DNA from: Thermomonospora echinospora
GTDB lineage: Bacteria > Actinomycetota > Actinomycetes > Streptosporangiales > Streptosporangiaceae
DNA: 64,000 nucleotides
Reading direction: 5' to 3'
Assembly: GCF_900108175.1 (NCBI RefSeq)
Contig: NZ_FNVO01000002.1
Coordinates: 187,051-251,050 of the forward strand
In this document: positions 17,820-27,172 of the stretch, one piece after another
Layout: every line of letters begins with the position of its first letter
Position numbering within the stretch: position 1 is the first letter of the stretch
The notes under the pieces: generated by a model
Databases searched by the model: none
Told to the model about the DNA's origin: nothing
What the model saw: only the letters and a program-made list of their open reading frames with translations
Program-made: the position numbers and the translations under genes

Positions 17820-18788
17820 TCAGCAGGTGAAGACGACCTTGCCGAAGAGGTCGCCCTCGGCCATCGCGGCGAAGCCCTCGCGGGCCTCGGTCAGCGGCAG
17901 GGTCCGGTCGATCCGCGGCCGGGTGCCGGTGACGGCCAGGAAGCGGGCCAGCCGGACCAGCTGGTCCCGGGTGCCCATCGTGGAACCGACCACCGACAGC
18001 TGCAGGAAGAACACCCGGTTCAGCTCGGCGCCGGGCATCTGCCCGGTGGTGGCGCCGCAGGTCACGATGCGCCCGCCGGGCCGCAGCGACTTCACCGAGT
18101 GCGCCCAGGTGGCCTGGCCCACGGTCTCCATCACCGCGTCCACCCGCTCCGGCAGCCGGGCGCCGCTGTCGAAGGCGGCCTGCGCGCCCAGCTCCAGCGC
18201 CCGCTCGCGCTTGGCCTCGCTGCGGCTGGTGGCCCACATCCGGTAACCGGCGGCCGAGCCGAGCGCCAGCAGCGCCGTCGCCACCCCGCCCCCGGCGCCC
18301 TGCACCAGGATGGTCGAGCCGGGCTGCACGCCGGACTTGTCGAACAGCATCCGGTAGGCCGTCAGCCAGGCGGTCGGCAGGCAGGCCGCCTCCTCGAACG
18401 ACAGCTCCTGCGGCTTGGGCACCAGGTTGCGGCGCGGCACCGCCACCTTCTCGGCGAACGTGCCGTCATAACGCTCCGACAGCAGCGAGCGCTTGGGGTC
18501 CAGGGTCTCGTCACCGCCGCCCCGGTCCGGGTCGCCGATCACCGCGTGCACGATGACCTCGTTGCCGTCTTCGTCCACCCCGGCCGCGTCACAGCCCAGG
18601 ATCATCGGCAGCTGCTCCTCGCGCAGCCCCACCCCGCGCAGCGACCACAGGTCGTGATGGTTGAGGGCGGCGGCCTTCACCGTAACGGTCGTCCAGCCCT
18701 CCGGCACCTCGGGCTCGGGCCGCTCCCCGAGCTCCAGTCCGTTCAGGGGGTCATCGGCATCGAAACGCACAGCGCTGACAGCAAACAT
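17820..18788 (-). CDS. Zinc-binding dehydrogenase / quinone oxidoreductase family protein (MDR superfamily)
   Basis: 322 residues. The N-terminal GroES-like half has 'AALNHHDLWSLRGVGL' and 'LGCDAAGVDEDG'. The Rossmann half has 'LVQGAGGGVATALLALGSAAG', in which the cofactor loop reads GxGGxxT. The zinc-ligand cluster of alcohol dehydrogenases is not evident, so it is closer to the quinone-oxidoreductase type. It probably reduces quinones or enones with NADPH. It is transcribed alone, downstream of the amino-acid importer operon and separated from it by a terminator. Confidence 0.85.
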   Translation of the reverse strand: MFAVSAVRFDADDPLNGLELGERPEPEVPEGWTTVTVKAAALNHHDLWSLRGVGLREEQLPMILGCDAAGVDEDGNEVIVHAVIGDPDRGGGDETLDPKRSLLSERYDGTFAEKVAVPRRNLVPKPQELSFEEAACLPTAWLTAYRMLFDKSGVQPGSTILVQGAGGGVATALLALGSAAGYRMWATSRSEAKRERALELGAQAAFDSGARLPERVDAVMETVGQATWAHSVKSLRPGGRIVTCGATTGQMPGAELNRVFFLQLSVVGSTMGTRDQLVRLARFLAVTGTRPRIDRTLPLTEAREGFAAMAEGDLFGKVVFTC

Positions 18789-18810
18789 GCGCTCACCCTA
18801 GAACGCCGCC

Positions 18811-18840
18811 GGCCCGTACCCCGGCGTGGGGGTACGGGCC
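18811..18840. terminator. Terminator of the amino-acid ABC operon
   Basis: A perfect 12-bp stem (18811-18822 with 18829-18840) and a 6-base loop, 17 bp downstream of the minus-strand ATPase stop at 18857. Confidence 0.75.
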
Positions 18841-18856
18841 GGGGCACGGCCGCCGT

Positions 18857-19603
<747 letters not shown>

Positions 19604-19607
19604 CGGA

Positions 19608-20456
19608 TCACCGTGCCTTCGCCTGTCGGGCTTCCAGCCGCCGCACCAGGATGCCCAACGGCACCGTGATGATCAGGTAACACGCGCCGGCCACCACGAA
19701 CGGGGTGGAGTCGGCGGTGTTGATGGCGAAGTCCGAGCCCATCTTGGTCAGCTCGACCCCGGCGGCCGCGATGCCCAGCGCGGAGACCAGCGAGGAGTCC
19801 TTGAACAGCAGCACCAGCTCGTTGGTGAGCGGCGGGATGACGATCCGCAGCGCCTGCGGGATCACGATGGAGAACATCGCCCGGGTGTGCGACATGCCCA
19901 GCGAGCGGGCGGCCTCCAGCTGGCCCTTGGGGACCGCCTGGATGCCCGCCCGGAACGTCTCGGCCATGTAGGCGGCGGCCACCAGGCCCAGACCCACCGC
20001 GACGGCTCCGACGGTGCCGCCGGGCACCGGCCCGCCGAGCGCGATCGGCAGCCCGTACCCGACGATCATCAGGGTCAGCAGGGCCGGCAGCCCGCGGAAG
20101 ATCTCCACGAAGACCAGCGCCAGCCAGCGGTAGACGGCCAGCGACGACAGCCGCATCAGCGCGACCACCAGGCCGAGGCTGAAGCCCACCGCATAGGCGC
20201 TGAGCGTGTAGATGACGGTGTTCTTCAGCGCGATCGTGAACAGGTCGGGATACATCTCCCGGGTCGCGCCGAAGTCCAGGAACGTCTCCCGGACCAGCGG
20301 CCAGTCGACCAGCAGCACCACCAGGAGCAGCCCGGCGGCGAGCACCGTGGACTGCACTCCGAGGCTGATCCGGCGGCGTTGCCGGGGCGAGAGCCCGGTC
20401 CTGCCCGGCGTCTTGCGGGCAGGACCGGACGGCTCGGTGGTTGCGGAGGTGGTCAT
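19608..20456 (-). CDS. Polar amino-acid ABC transporter permease (HisM/GlnP type)
   Basis: 282 residues with about five to six membrane spans after a 35-residue cytoplasmic leader. The conserved loop '[24 protein letters not shown]' followed by '[18 protein letters not shown]' is the EAA motif of the HisMQ family. A single permease gene suggests a homodimeric channel. It lies 13 bp after the binding-protein stop. Confidence 0.93.
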   Translation of the reverse strand: MTTSATTEPSGPARKTPGRTGLSPRQRRRISLGVQSTVLAAGLLLVVLLVDWPLVRETFLDFGATREMYPDLFTIALKNTVIYTLSAYAVGFSLGLVVALMRLSSLAVYRWLALVFVEIFRGLPALLTLMIVGYGLPIALGGPVPGGTVGAVAVGLGLVAAAYMAETFRAGIQAVPKGQLEAARSLGMSHTRAMFSIVIPQALRIVIPPLTNELVLLFKDSSLVSALGIAAAGVELTKMGSDFAINTADSTPFVVAGACYLIITVPLGILVRRLEARQAKAR

Positions 20457-20469
20457 GGTGTCGGGCGGC

Positions 20470-21321
20470 TCACTGGGCGGCCGGGGTCGACTCCGGTTCG
20501 GAGCCGATCCACTGCACGTAGATCTTCTTCCAGGTGCCGTCCTGGACCGCGGTCTTGATGGTCTCGTCGATGGTCTTCAGCAGCTCGGGGTTGTTGCCCT
20601 TGCGCACCGCGAAGCCGTACTGCATCCCGGTGGGGAACTGCGCGCTGCGCTCGTACTTACCGGAGACCTCCGGCTTCTTCAGCCAGTCGTTGACCACCGG
20701 CAGGTCCTGCAGGATCACGTCGATCTGCCCGGACTGCAGCGCCAGCAGCTGCTTGCCCGCGTCGTCGTACTCCTTGGGCGACAGGCCCTTCTTCTTGGCC
20801 TCGTCCAGGCTGGTGGTGCCGGTCTGCACGCCCAACCGCAGGTTCTGCGCCTTGACCTGGTCCAGGCTGGTGACCCCGGCGCCCTTCTTGGTCAGCAGCG
20901 CGATGGACTCGGGGAAGTACGGCGCCGAGAAGTCCAGGTTCTGCTTGCGCTCGTCGGTGATCGTCATGCCGGCGGCGGCCACGTCGCACCGGCCGGAGTT
21001 CAGCGCGGCGCCGCTCTTGATGACGTCGAACTTGACGTCCACGATCTCCTGGGTGACGCCCAGCTTCTTGGCCACCAGGTCGATCATGTCGACGTCGAAC
21101 CCGACGGTCTTGCCGCCTTCGGGGTACTGGAACGGCGGGTAGGGCAGGCTGGTGCACACCGTCAGCTTGCCGTCCTTGACCAGCTTGACCCCGGCGACCT
21201 TGGGCGCCCCGCCGGAATCGCCGCCGTCGGAATCGTCGCCGCAGGCCGACAGGGCGAGGGCGCCCGCCAGCACGAGAGCGCCTACCGCGATGACGCGGCG
21301 GCGCAGAGAACCGGTGATCAC
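20470..21321 (-). CDS. Amino-acid ABC transporter substrate-binding lipoprotein
   Basis: 283 residues from GTG 21321, preceded by GGAGGGGG. The signal peptide is 'RRRVIAVGALVLAGALALSAC' in outline, with the lipobox cysteine about 25 residues from the start. The mature domain shows family 3 solute-binding motifs: 'YPPFQYPEGGKTVGFDVDMI', 'FSAPYFPESIALLTKKG' and 'QTGTTSLDEAKK'. The ligand is probably a polar amino acid such as glutamine or arginine, and it cannot be settled from sequence. It heads the importer operon. Confidence 0.93.
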   Translation of the reverse strand: MITGSLRRRVIAVGALVLAGALALSACGDDSDGGDSGGAPKVAGVKLVKDGKLTVCTSLPYPPFQYPEGGKTVGFDVDMIDLVAKKLGVTQEIVDVKFDVIKSGAALNSGRCDVAAAGMTITDERKQNLDFSAPYFPESIALLTKKGAGVTSLDQVKAQNLRLGVQTGTTSLDEAKKKGLSPKEYDDAGKQLLALQSGQIDVILQDLPVVNDWLKKPEVSGKYERSAQFPTGMQYGFAVRKGNNPELLKTIDETIKTAVQDGTWKKIYVQWIGSEPESTPAAQ

Positions 21322-21737
21322 AGGTCCCCCTCCAGTTGGTTCGTCGACCCTTCGCCGATCGAAAGGTAGTGCAGGACATCTTGGCCCAGACCGGACGCGA
21401 TCTCGATTAAGGCCACGACACGATCGCACAACAGGTCATCGGAACCCCACCGGACGGGCATAGCACAGGAACGGGACCTTCCGGAACGTTCCAGCGCAAC
21501 GCAGAGTATCCCAGGAAACGGATGAACGGGCAGGAACCGGGCACATTTCGGCCCATCGCGGGGGCGGGAGCGTGGCGCAGACCACCCCCTCCCGCAGGGT
21601 GGTCGCCGGGAGGGGGTGTGGCACAATCAGACAACGGGTGACCCCCGTACGTCGAGAGATGACCACCCAGGATCGGCCACCTAGACCGCACAGCAGGGGT
21701 GGCATCTGCCCGAAAGCTCCGCTGGGAGCCATTCATC
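21322..21737. other. Divergent regulatory region of the importer and malic enzyme
   Basis: No gene is seen in these 416 bases. They contain the palindrome GGAACGTTCC (21483-21492), a 12-bp inverted repeat (21583-21594 with 21607-21618) in the presumed malic enzyme leader, and a possible -10 (CACAAT, about 21622) just after it. I do not recognise a known riboswitch. Confidence 0.5.
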
Positions 21738-22937
21738 ATGACAGGGGTCGCTGTGGCTGCTGAGTCTGATTCCACCTACGACTACGACAACGATCCGGCG
21801 TTCATCCTGCACCAGGGCGGCAAGCTGGAGGTCCGGTCCACCGTCCCGGTGCGCGACGCCGATGACCTCTCCCTCGCCTACACGCCCGGCGTGGCGCGGG
21901 TCTGCACCGCCATCGCCGACCATCCGGAACTGGCCTACGACTACACCTGGACGTCCAAGGTGGTGGCCGTCGTCACCGACGGCACCGCGGTGCTGGGGCT
22001 GGGCGACATCGGCCCGGCCGCGTCCATGCCGGTCATGGAGGGCAAGGCGCTGCTGTTCAAGCAGTTCGCCGACGTCGACTCCGTGCCCATCGCGCTGAAC
22101 TGCACCGACACCGAAGAGATCATCGAGACCGTGATCCGGCTCGCACCCAGCTTCGGCGGCATCAACCTGGAGGACATCAGCGCGCCCCGCTGCTTCGAGA
22201 TCGAGGACCGGCTGCGCGCCGCCCTGGACATCCCGGTCTTCCACGACGACCAGCACGGCACCGCCATCGTGGCGCTGGCCGCGCTGCGCAACGCGGCCCG
22301 GCTGGTCGGCAAGCCGCTGTCCCGGCTGCGCGCGGTGGTGGCCGGGGCGGGCGCCTCCGGCGTCGCGGTCACCCGGATCCTGCTGAACGCCGGCATCGGC
22401 GACATCGCCGTCTCCGACAGCAAGGGCCTGATCTACCAGGGCCGGGACGGGCTCAACCCGATCAAGCAGGCGCTGGCCCGCGACACCAACTCCGCCGGCC
22501 TCAAGGGCTCCACCGAAGAAGCCCTCAACGGCGCCGACGTGTTCATCGGCCTGTCCGGCAGCACCGTCCGCGAGGAGTGCATCGCCACCATGTCGGACGA
22601 CGCGATCGTGTTCGCGCTGTCCAACCCCACCCCGGAGGTCCACCCGGAGGCGGCGCGGCGGCACGCCAGGGTGGTGGCCACCGGGCGCAGCGACTTCCCG
22701 AACCAGATCAACAACGTGCTGGCCTTCCCGGGGATCTTCCGCGGTGCGCTGGACGTGCGCGCCCACACGATCACCGAGGGCATGAAGCTGGCCGCCGCCG
22801 AGGCGCTGGCCGCCGTGGTGGGCGACGAGCTGAGCGCCGACTACGTGATCCCCAGCCCGTTCGACGAGCGCGTCGCCCCGGCCGTCACCACCGCGGTCGC
22901 CGAGCAGGCCCGCCGGGAGGGTGTCAACCGCATCTGA
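21738..22937 (+). CDS. NAD(P)-dependent malic enzyme
   Basis: 399 residues from ATG 21738, the short bacterial form without a phosphotransacetylase domain. Motifs include '[14 protein letters not shown]', '[16 protein letters not shown]' (malate site), '[12 protein letters not shown]' (metal-binding acids) and the Rossmann '[17 protein letters not shown]'. It oxidatively decarboxylates malate to pyruvate and feeds reducing power to biosynthesis. A GTG four codons downstream is an alternative start. A long GC palindrome follows the stop. It is monocistronic. Confidence 0.93.
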   Translation: MTGVAVAAESDSTYDYDNDPAFILHQGGKLEVRSTVPVRDADDLSLAYTPGVARVCTAIADHPELAYDYTWTSKVVAVVTDGTAVLGLGDIGPAASMPVMEGKALLFKQFADVDSVPIALNCTDTEEIIETVIRLAPSFGGINLEDISAPRCFEIEDRLRAALDIPVFHDDQHGTAIVALAALRNAARLVGKPLSRLRAVVAGAGASGVAVTRILLNAGIGDIAVSDSKGLIYQGRDGLNPIKQALARDTNSAGLKGSTEEALNGADVFIGLSGSTVREECIATMSDDAIVFALSNPTPEVHPEAARRHARVVATGRSDFPNQINNVLAFPGIFRGALDVRAHTITEGMKLAAAEALAAVVGDELSADYVIPSPFDERVAPAVTTAVAEQARREGVNRI

Positions 22938-22945
22938 CCCGCTCC

Positions 22946-22969
22946 GCCCGGGGCCGCGCGGCCCCGGGC
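22946..22969. terminator. Terminator of the malic enzyme gene
   Basis: A 24-bp perfect palindrome begins nine bases after the stop and can fold into a stable hairpin. Confidence 0.7.
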
Positions 22970-23173
22970 CCACGGGCGGGCGGTGGCGCCGATTCTTCGT
23001 CGTGCGAGCGAGCACACGGCCGATAATGGCGCGACGTTCTGCACATAGCGCACAATATTTCATATTCTCGGGTTTCCGAGCCGCAGCATCCCCGGGCGGG
23101 CCGTGTAATACTCAATGCCAGGGACGGACCATTACGCCGCCGGCCGTCCGGGGCCGGCACGTAAGGAGTGCCG

Positions 23174-23737
23174 GTGGACCTCGCCTCTTACGCAGACCTG
23201 GTGATCGAGCTGGTCAACACCTCCGAGCCCGCCGAGGACTCGCTGCGCGACCTGGACTCCCTGCAACGGCTGCTGCAGATCCGGCCGCATCTGGGCGGCC
23301 GGGTCACCCGCCGCGACCTCGACGCGATGCGCGAACTGCGCGCCGAACTGCGCGCCATCTTCGTCGCCGCCACCCGCGGCGACGCCGAGGAGGCGGTCGA
23401 ACGGCTGAACTCGCTGCTGATCCAGCATCCGGTCCATCCGCAGCTGTCCGGCCACGACGGGCAGTGCTGGCATCTGCACCTGACCGAGAGCGGCTCGGTG
23501 CCCGACCGGTACGCCGCCGGCGCCGCCATGGGGCTGGCCGTCAAGATCAGCGACCAGGGCATCGACCGGCTGGGCATCTGCCGGGCCGACGGCTGTTCCA
23601 ACGTCTTCTTCGACACCACCACCAACCGGTCCCGCCGCTACTGCTCGGACCGGTGCGCCAGCCGCTCCAACGTGGCTGCCTACCGGGCCCGCATCCGGGA
23701 GAACGCCGACACCGACATCCGGGACGGCGGCCAGTAG
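23174..23737 (+). CDS. CGNR zinc finger (ABATE domain) regulator-like protein
   Basis: 187 residues from GTG 23174, with AAGGAG five bases upstream. A GTG two codons earlier overlaps that site and is less likely. The N-terminal helical ABATE domain (about 1-130) precedes a C-terminal CGNR zinc finger with 'GICRADGCSNVFFD' and 'RRYCSDRCASRSNVAAYRAR', giving four cysteines and a basic tail. Such proteins are thought to be stress-induced transcription regulators. Its 3' end overlaps the opposing sodX gene by 58 bp. Confidence 0.85.
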   Translation: MDLASYADLVIELVNTSEPAEDSLRDLDSLQRLLQIRPHLGGRVTRRDLDAMRELRAELRAIFVAATRGDAEEAVERLNSLLIQHPVHPQLSGHDGQCWHLHLTESGSVPDRYAAGAAMGLAVKISDQGIDRLGICRADGCSNVFFDTTTNRSRRYCSDRCASRSNVAAYRARIRENADTDIRDGGQ

Positions 23738-24018
23738 CGCGCCACCACCCGGCCCACCACCAGCCCGTCGGGCACCGCGCCGAAGTCCCAGCTGTCCTGG
23801 CGGCCCGCGGCCCGCTGGTTGTCGCTCTCCAGCCACCAGCCGTCGTCGGCGCGGTGCACCGCCCGCTTGACGATCAGACGCTCCGCCTCGGTCGGATGCC
23901 GGGCCACCACCACGTCCCCGGCCGCGACGGGCCGCCCCCCGCGCCGCACCAGCAGCAGATCGCCCTCCCGCAGCGTGGGCGACATCGACTCCCCGGTCAC
24001 CGCCACCGCCCGCCACAC
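23680..24018 (-). CDS. sodX: Nickel superoxide dismutase maturation peptidase (SodX, S26-like)
   Basis: 112 residues from GTG 24018, chosen because AGGAGGG lies upstream, though the spacing is long. The frame also has a GTG at 24048. The Ser-Lys dyad is in 'TGESMSPTLREGDLLLVRRG' (Ser) and 'RLIVKRAVH' (Lys), the pattern of S26 signal peptidases. SodX removes the N-terminal propeptide of SodN to expose the nickel-binding histidine. It is divergent from sodN, the expected partner. Its 3' end runs 58 bp into the CGNR gene on the other strand. Confidence 0.88.
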   Translation of the reverse strand: MWRAVAVTGESMSPTLREGDLLLVRRGGRPVAAGDVVVARHPTEAERLIVKRAVHRADDGWWLESDNQRAAGRQDSWDFGAVPDGLVVGRVVARYWPPSRMSVSAFSRMRAR

Positions 24019-24123
24019 CGGATTAGCCCGCCCTCCTGCGGATACCACTGCCCTACCCGCACACGCGGGGACTCACCAGAGTAATGTCGTTGACCTGAGC
24101 ATGATCCGCTACGAGAAGGGACG

Positions 24124-24531
24124 ATGCAGGTGCTGGCGAAGCTACTGCGTCCGAAGACCACTGTCTCCGCGCACTGCGACCTGCCGTGCGGCGTCTACGA
24201 CCCGGCGCAGGCGCGCATCGAGGCCGAATCGGTCAAGGCCATCATCGAGAAGTACCACGCCAACGAGGACCCGGTCTTCCGCACCCGGGCGCTGATCATC
24301 AAGGAGCAGCGTTCCAACCTGGTCAAGGAGCACCTGTGGGTGCTGTGGACCGACTACTTCAAGCCGCCGCACTTCGAGAAGTACCCGCAGCTGCACCAGC
24401 TGTTCAACGAGGCCACCAAGCTGGCCGGCGCCGCCGGCACCAAGCAGAGCATGGACGTCAAGGTGGCCGAGGACCTGCTGGCCAAGATCAATGAGATCAG
24501 TGAGATCTTCTGGGAGACCAAGCAGGCCTGA
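24124..24531 (+). CDS. sodN: Nickel superoxide dismutase
   Basis: 135 residues. After a 16-residue propeptide comes the nickel hook 'HCDLPCGVYDPAQ' starting at H17, with C18 and C22 as ligands. The rest is the four-helix body ('SVKAIIEKY', 'KEHLWVLWTDYFKPPHFEKY'). The enzyme dismutates superoxide in the cytoplasm. Cleavage before H17 by the SodX peptidase is needed for activity. In Streptomyces it is induced by nickel and counter-regulated with the iron enzyme through Nur. I could not identify a Nur box. A T-rich hairpin terminator follows. Confidence 0.97.
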   Translation: MQVLAKLLRPKTTVSAHCDLPCGVYDPAQARIEAESVKAIIEKYHANEDPVFRTRALIIKEQRSNLVKEHLWVLWTDYFKPPHFEKYPQLHQLFNEATKLAGAAGTKQSMDVKVAEDLLAKINEISEIFWETKQA

Positions 24532-24544
24532 CCCGGCCCCTACG

Positions 24545-24574
24545 TGAGGCCCGTCCCGTCCGGGGCGGGCCTCA
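24545..24574 (+). terminator. Terminator of sodN
   Basis: A 13-bp stem (24545-24557 with 24562-24574, one G-T pair), a 4-base loop, then a T-rich tail (TGTCTTGCTCTTGATT). Confidence 0.85.
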
Positions 24575-24682
24575 TGTCTTGCTCTTGATTCCCCTTGTCC
24601 CTGCCGCCTCACCCTTTACCCTGTCGATGGGCCATGTTGGGCCGAACGGGACGACGACAAGTCCGGCGACGGGGACGATACG

Positions 24683-24796
24683 GTGGGGAAGCATTCCAAA
24701 CCGGCGACACGCAGGTGCCCAGGATGTGAGGGCACCGGGACGAGCACCGCGACGGGCCGGCAGTGCACCATCTGCCGGGGGAAGGGGAAGATATGA
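24683..24796 (+). CDS. 37-residue DnaJ-type zinc-finger protein
   Basis: A short frame from GTG 24683 to TGA 24796, with a GGGGACG site upstream. The protein is basic and contains two CxxCxGxG-like knuckles: C12-P-G-C15-E-G-T-G and C28-T-I-C31-R-G-K-G, separated by 12 residues. This is the central zinc-finger pattern of DnaJ, found here without J domain or substrate domain. The stop overlaps the ATG of the next gene as ATGA, which argues for real translation. It might bind a single zinc ion and act as a small redox or chaperone accessory. That is inference. Confidence 0.7.
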   Translation: MGKHSKPATRRCPGCEGTGTSTATGRQCTICRGKGKI

Positions 24797-25083
24797 GCTA
24801 CCCCCCCGAGGGCTGCCGGTACGAGGTGCGGTACTCCCTCGGCAGGCGCGGGCGCTCCCTGGAGTCCTTCCCCAACGAGTTCGCTCTGATGGAGTGGTTC
24901 TCGGAGATGACCCATCTGGGCATGTTCGACCCGCTGGAGTTCGCCCGTCCGGACGAGGACGGCCGTAACGGCTACCAGATCTTCTGTGTCACCGACCAGG
25001 AACGCGTCGGGATCAGCTACTTCCACCCCCGCCTGGTCCGGGCCCGCATCGAGGCCCCCCGCCCCACCCCCGAGCGCGCCTGA
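24793..25083 (+). CDS. Conserved hypothetical protein, 96 residues
   Basis: Starts at ATG 24793, overlapping the stop of the 37-residue zinc-finger gene, so both are one operon. The sequence is rich in aromatic residues ('YEVRYSLGRRGRSLESFPNE', 'LMEWFSEMTHLGMFDPLEF', 'GYQIFCVTDQERVGISYFHP'), soluble, and without signal or membrane segments. I do not recognise the family. Codon use (GC-rich third positions) supports a genuine gene. Confidence 0.75.
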   Translation: MSYPPEGCRYEVRYSLGRRGRSLESFPNEFALMEWFSEMTHLGMFDPLEFARPDEDGRNGYQIFCVTDQERVGISYFHPRLVRARIEAPRPTPERA

Positions 25084-25157
25084 CGGCCGATCGCCGCAGG
25101 CGGCGGCCGGCCCGGACACGTGAGCGTCAGGAGTGAAAGGGGCGGTAACCTCTGTCC

Positions 25158-25628
25158 GTGATTCGAGCTGCTGTTCCCGGTGACGTGCCGACAATCCTGC
25201 GGTTGATCCGCGAGCTGGCCGACTACGAGAAGGCCCTGCACGAGGTGCGGGCCACGGAGGAGGATCTGCGGGCGAGCCTGTTCGGGCCGGAGCCTCGGGT
25301 GTTCGCCCACGTGGCCGAGCAGGACGGGGAGGTCGTCGGGTTCGCGCTGTGGTTCCTGACGTTCTCCACCTGGATGGGGACGCACGGGATCTACCTGGAG
25401 GACCTGTACGTGCGGCCCGAGGCCCGCGGTGGCGGGCACGGGCGGGCGCTGCTGACGGAGCTGGCCCGGATCGCGGTCGAGCGCGGGTACCGGCGGGTCG
25501 AGTGGTCGGTGCTCGACTGGAACGAGCCCGCCATCGGGTTCTACAAGGCCCTGGGGGCCACCCCGCAGGACGAGTGGACGGTCTACCGGCTGACCGGCCA
25601 GGCCCTGCGGGATCTCGGCCGCGGCTGA
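25158..25628 (+). CDS. GNAT family N-acetyltransferase (diamine/spermidine acetyltransferase-like)
   Basis: 156 residues from GTG 25158. The acetyl-CoA loop is in 'LYVRPEARGGGHGRALLTELARIAVERG', corresponding to Q/RxxGxG/A. Other features, 'LRADVAEQDGEVVGFALWF'-like strands, 'STWMGTHGIYLEDLYV' and 'VLDWNEPAIGFYKALGA', match the spermidine/thialysine acetyltransferase subgroup. It probably acetylates a small amine in the cytoplasm. It is monocistronic, 74 bp after the hypothetical gene. Confidence 0.88.
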   Translation: MIRAAVPGDVPTILRLIRELADYEKALHEVRATEEDLRASLFGPEPRVFAHVAEQDGEVVGFALWFLTFSTWMGTHGIYLEDLYVRPEARGGGHGRALLTELARIAVERGYRRVEWSVLDWNEPAIGFYKALGATPQDEWTVYRLTGQALRDLGRG

Positions 25629-25822
25629 TCGGGCGGCCGGGACCGCGTCGTGCCGAGCGCGCCGGCACCGCCGATGTGATGTTCGCCGCCACGCCCGGAG
25701 GTTCGAGATGCGAAGCACCGTGTCAGTGGCTCCACAAGTAGGAAACCCACGCGCGGCGAAGCATCACGGCACCCATGACAGGCGGTAGTTTCGAAGAAGG
25801 CGCGCCCAGCCAAGGGAGAAAT

Positions 25823-26263
25823 GTGACCGAGGAAACCACTGCCATGCCAGCTGAGATGCCGGCCGACACGAAGGCGGCGGTCCGTGACATGGTGACCGTC
25901 AAGCTGCCCGCCGACAGCGCGTACCTGTCCGTGCTGCGCACCGCCACCGCGGGGCTGGCGGCACGGCTGGACTTCACCCTGGACGAGATCGAGGATCTGC
26001 GCATCGCGGTGGACGAGGCGTGCGCGATGCTGCTCGCCCAGGCCGTACCCGGCACCGACCTGGAGTGCCAGTTCGAGCTGACCGGGGACGCGATGCGCAT
26101 CGCGGTGTCCGTGCTGACCGTGGACGGCGTGGAGCCCAGCCGCGACACGTTCGCCTGGACGGTGCTGTCCTCGCTGGCCGGTGACGTGGACTCCACGGTG
26201 GGCGCCGACGACCGGGTGACCGTGATGCTGCGCAAGCGGCGCGGGGCGGCGGGGGCACAGTGA
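25823..26263 (+). CDS. rsbW: Anti-sigma regulatory factor, RsbW-type serine kinase
   Basis: 146 residues from GTG 25823, with AAGGGAG five bases upstream. The GHKL fold shows 'LRTATAGLAARLDFTLDEIEDLRIAVDEAC', the N-box helix. The C-terminal G-box is weak, as is common in actinomycete RsbW proteins. It should bind and inhibit the SigB/SigF-type sigma factor encoded 61 bp downstream, and be released by an unphosphorylated anti-anti-sigma protein, which is not present here. Confidence 0.85.
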   Translation: MTEETTAMPAEMPADTKAAVRDMVTVKLPADSAYLSVLRTATAGLAARLDFTLDEIEDLRIAVDEACAMLLAQAVPGTDLECQFELTGDAMRIAVSVLTVDGVEPSRDTFAWTVLSSLAGDVDSTVGADDRVTVMLRKRRGAAGAQ

Positions 26264-26324
26264 CGACAGCAGCGCGGCCGGTGAGTCAGCCGGTGGGGCA
26301 TGGGTTGCGCAGCAAGGTGGCGCC

Positions 26325-27155
26325 ATGACCGAGAAGACCACGCTGCCGGACGGCGGCGGCATGCCGGGCCCGGCCGACGAGCGGCCCGACACCGGGGTAC
26401 CCGACCGCGCCCGTGCGCGGGCGCTGTTCGAGCGGCTGCACGAGCTGCCCGAGGGCGATCCCGAGCGGCAGCGCGTCCGCGACCAACTGGTGGAACTGCA
26501 CCTGCCGCTGGTGGAGTACCTCGCCCGCCGGTTCCGCAACCGCGGTGAGTGGCTGGACGACCTGATCCAGGTGGCCACCATCGGACTGATCAAGTCCATC
26601 GACCGGTTCGACCTGGAGCGCGGGGTGGAGTTCTCCACCTACGCCACCCCCACCATCGTGGGCGAGATCAAGCGGCACTTCCGCGACAAGGGCTGGGCGG
26701 TGCGGGTGCCCCGCCGGCTCCAGGAGCTGAAGCTGTCGCTGACCAAGGCGATCAGCGATCTGGCGCAGCGGGAGGGCCGCGCGCCCACCGTCAGCGAGCT
26801 GGCCGAGCACCTGCAGATGAGCGAGGAGGAGGTGCTGGAGGGCCTGGAGTCCGCCAACGCCTACTCCACGGTCTCGCTGGACGCTCCCGACTCCGGCGAC
26901 GAGGACGCCCCCGCGGTGGCCGACTCGCTCGGGATGGTCGACGACTCGCTGGAGGGCGTGGAGTACCGCGAGTCGCTCAAGCCGCTGTTGGAGAAGCTGC
27001 CCGCCCGGGAGAAGCGGATCCTGCTGCTGCGGTTCTTCGGCAACATGACGCAGTCGCAGATCGCCGCCGAGCTGGGCATCTCCCAGATGCACGTGTCCCG
27101 GCTGCTGGCCCGGACCCTGGCCCAACTGCGCGAAGGGCTGACCGCCGACGAGTGA
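26325..27155 (+). CDS. sigF: RNA polymerase sigma factor, SigB/SigF/SigG subfamily
   Basis: 276 residues with regions 2 ('FRNRGEWLDDLIQVATIGLIKSIDRFD' and 'FSTYATPTIVGEIKRHFRDK'), 3 ('LQELKLSLTKAISDLAQREG') and 4 ('LPAREKRILLLRFFGNMTQS' followed by a helix-turn-helix). This is the short stress or sporulation subfamily without region 1.1. An acidic stretch between regions 3 and 4 ('DAPDSGDEDAP') is typical. Cotranscription with the RsbW-type gene implies partner-switching control. The letter name is provisional because several paralogues exist in actinomycetes. Confidence 0.9.
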   Translation: MTEKTTLPDGGGMPGPADERPDTGVPDRARARALFERLHELPEGDPERQRVRDQLVELHLPLVEYLARRFRNRGEWLDDLIQVATIGLIKSIDRFDLERGVEFSTYATPTIVGEIKRHFRDKGWAVRVPRRLQELKLSLTKAISDLAQREGRAPTVSELAEHLQMSEEEVLEGLESANAYSTVSLDAPDSGDEDAPAVADSLGMVDDSLEGVEYRESLKPLLEKLPAREKRILLLRFFGNMTQSQIAAELGISQMHVSRLLARTLAQLREGLTADE

Positions 27156-27172
27156 TGAGGGCGATCAGGTGA

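Noticed and set aside
21583-21618. Hairpin in the malic enzyme leader as a riboswitch
   Set aside because: It is a simple GC-rich inverted repeat without a recognisable aptamer.
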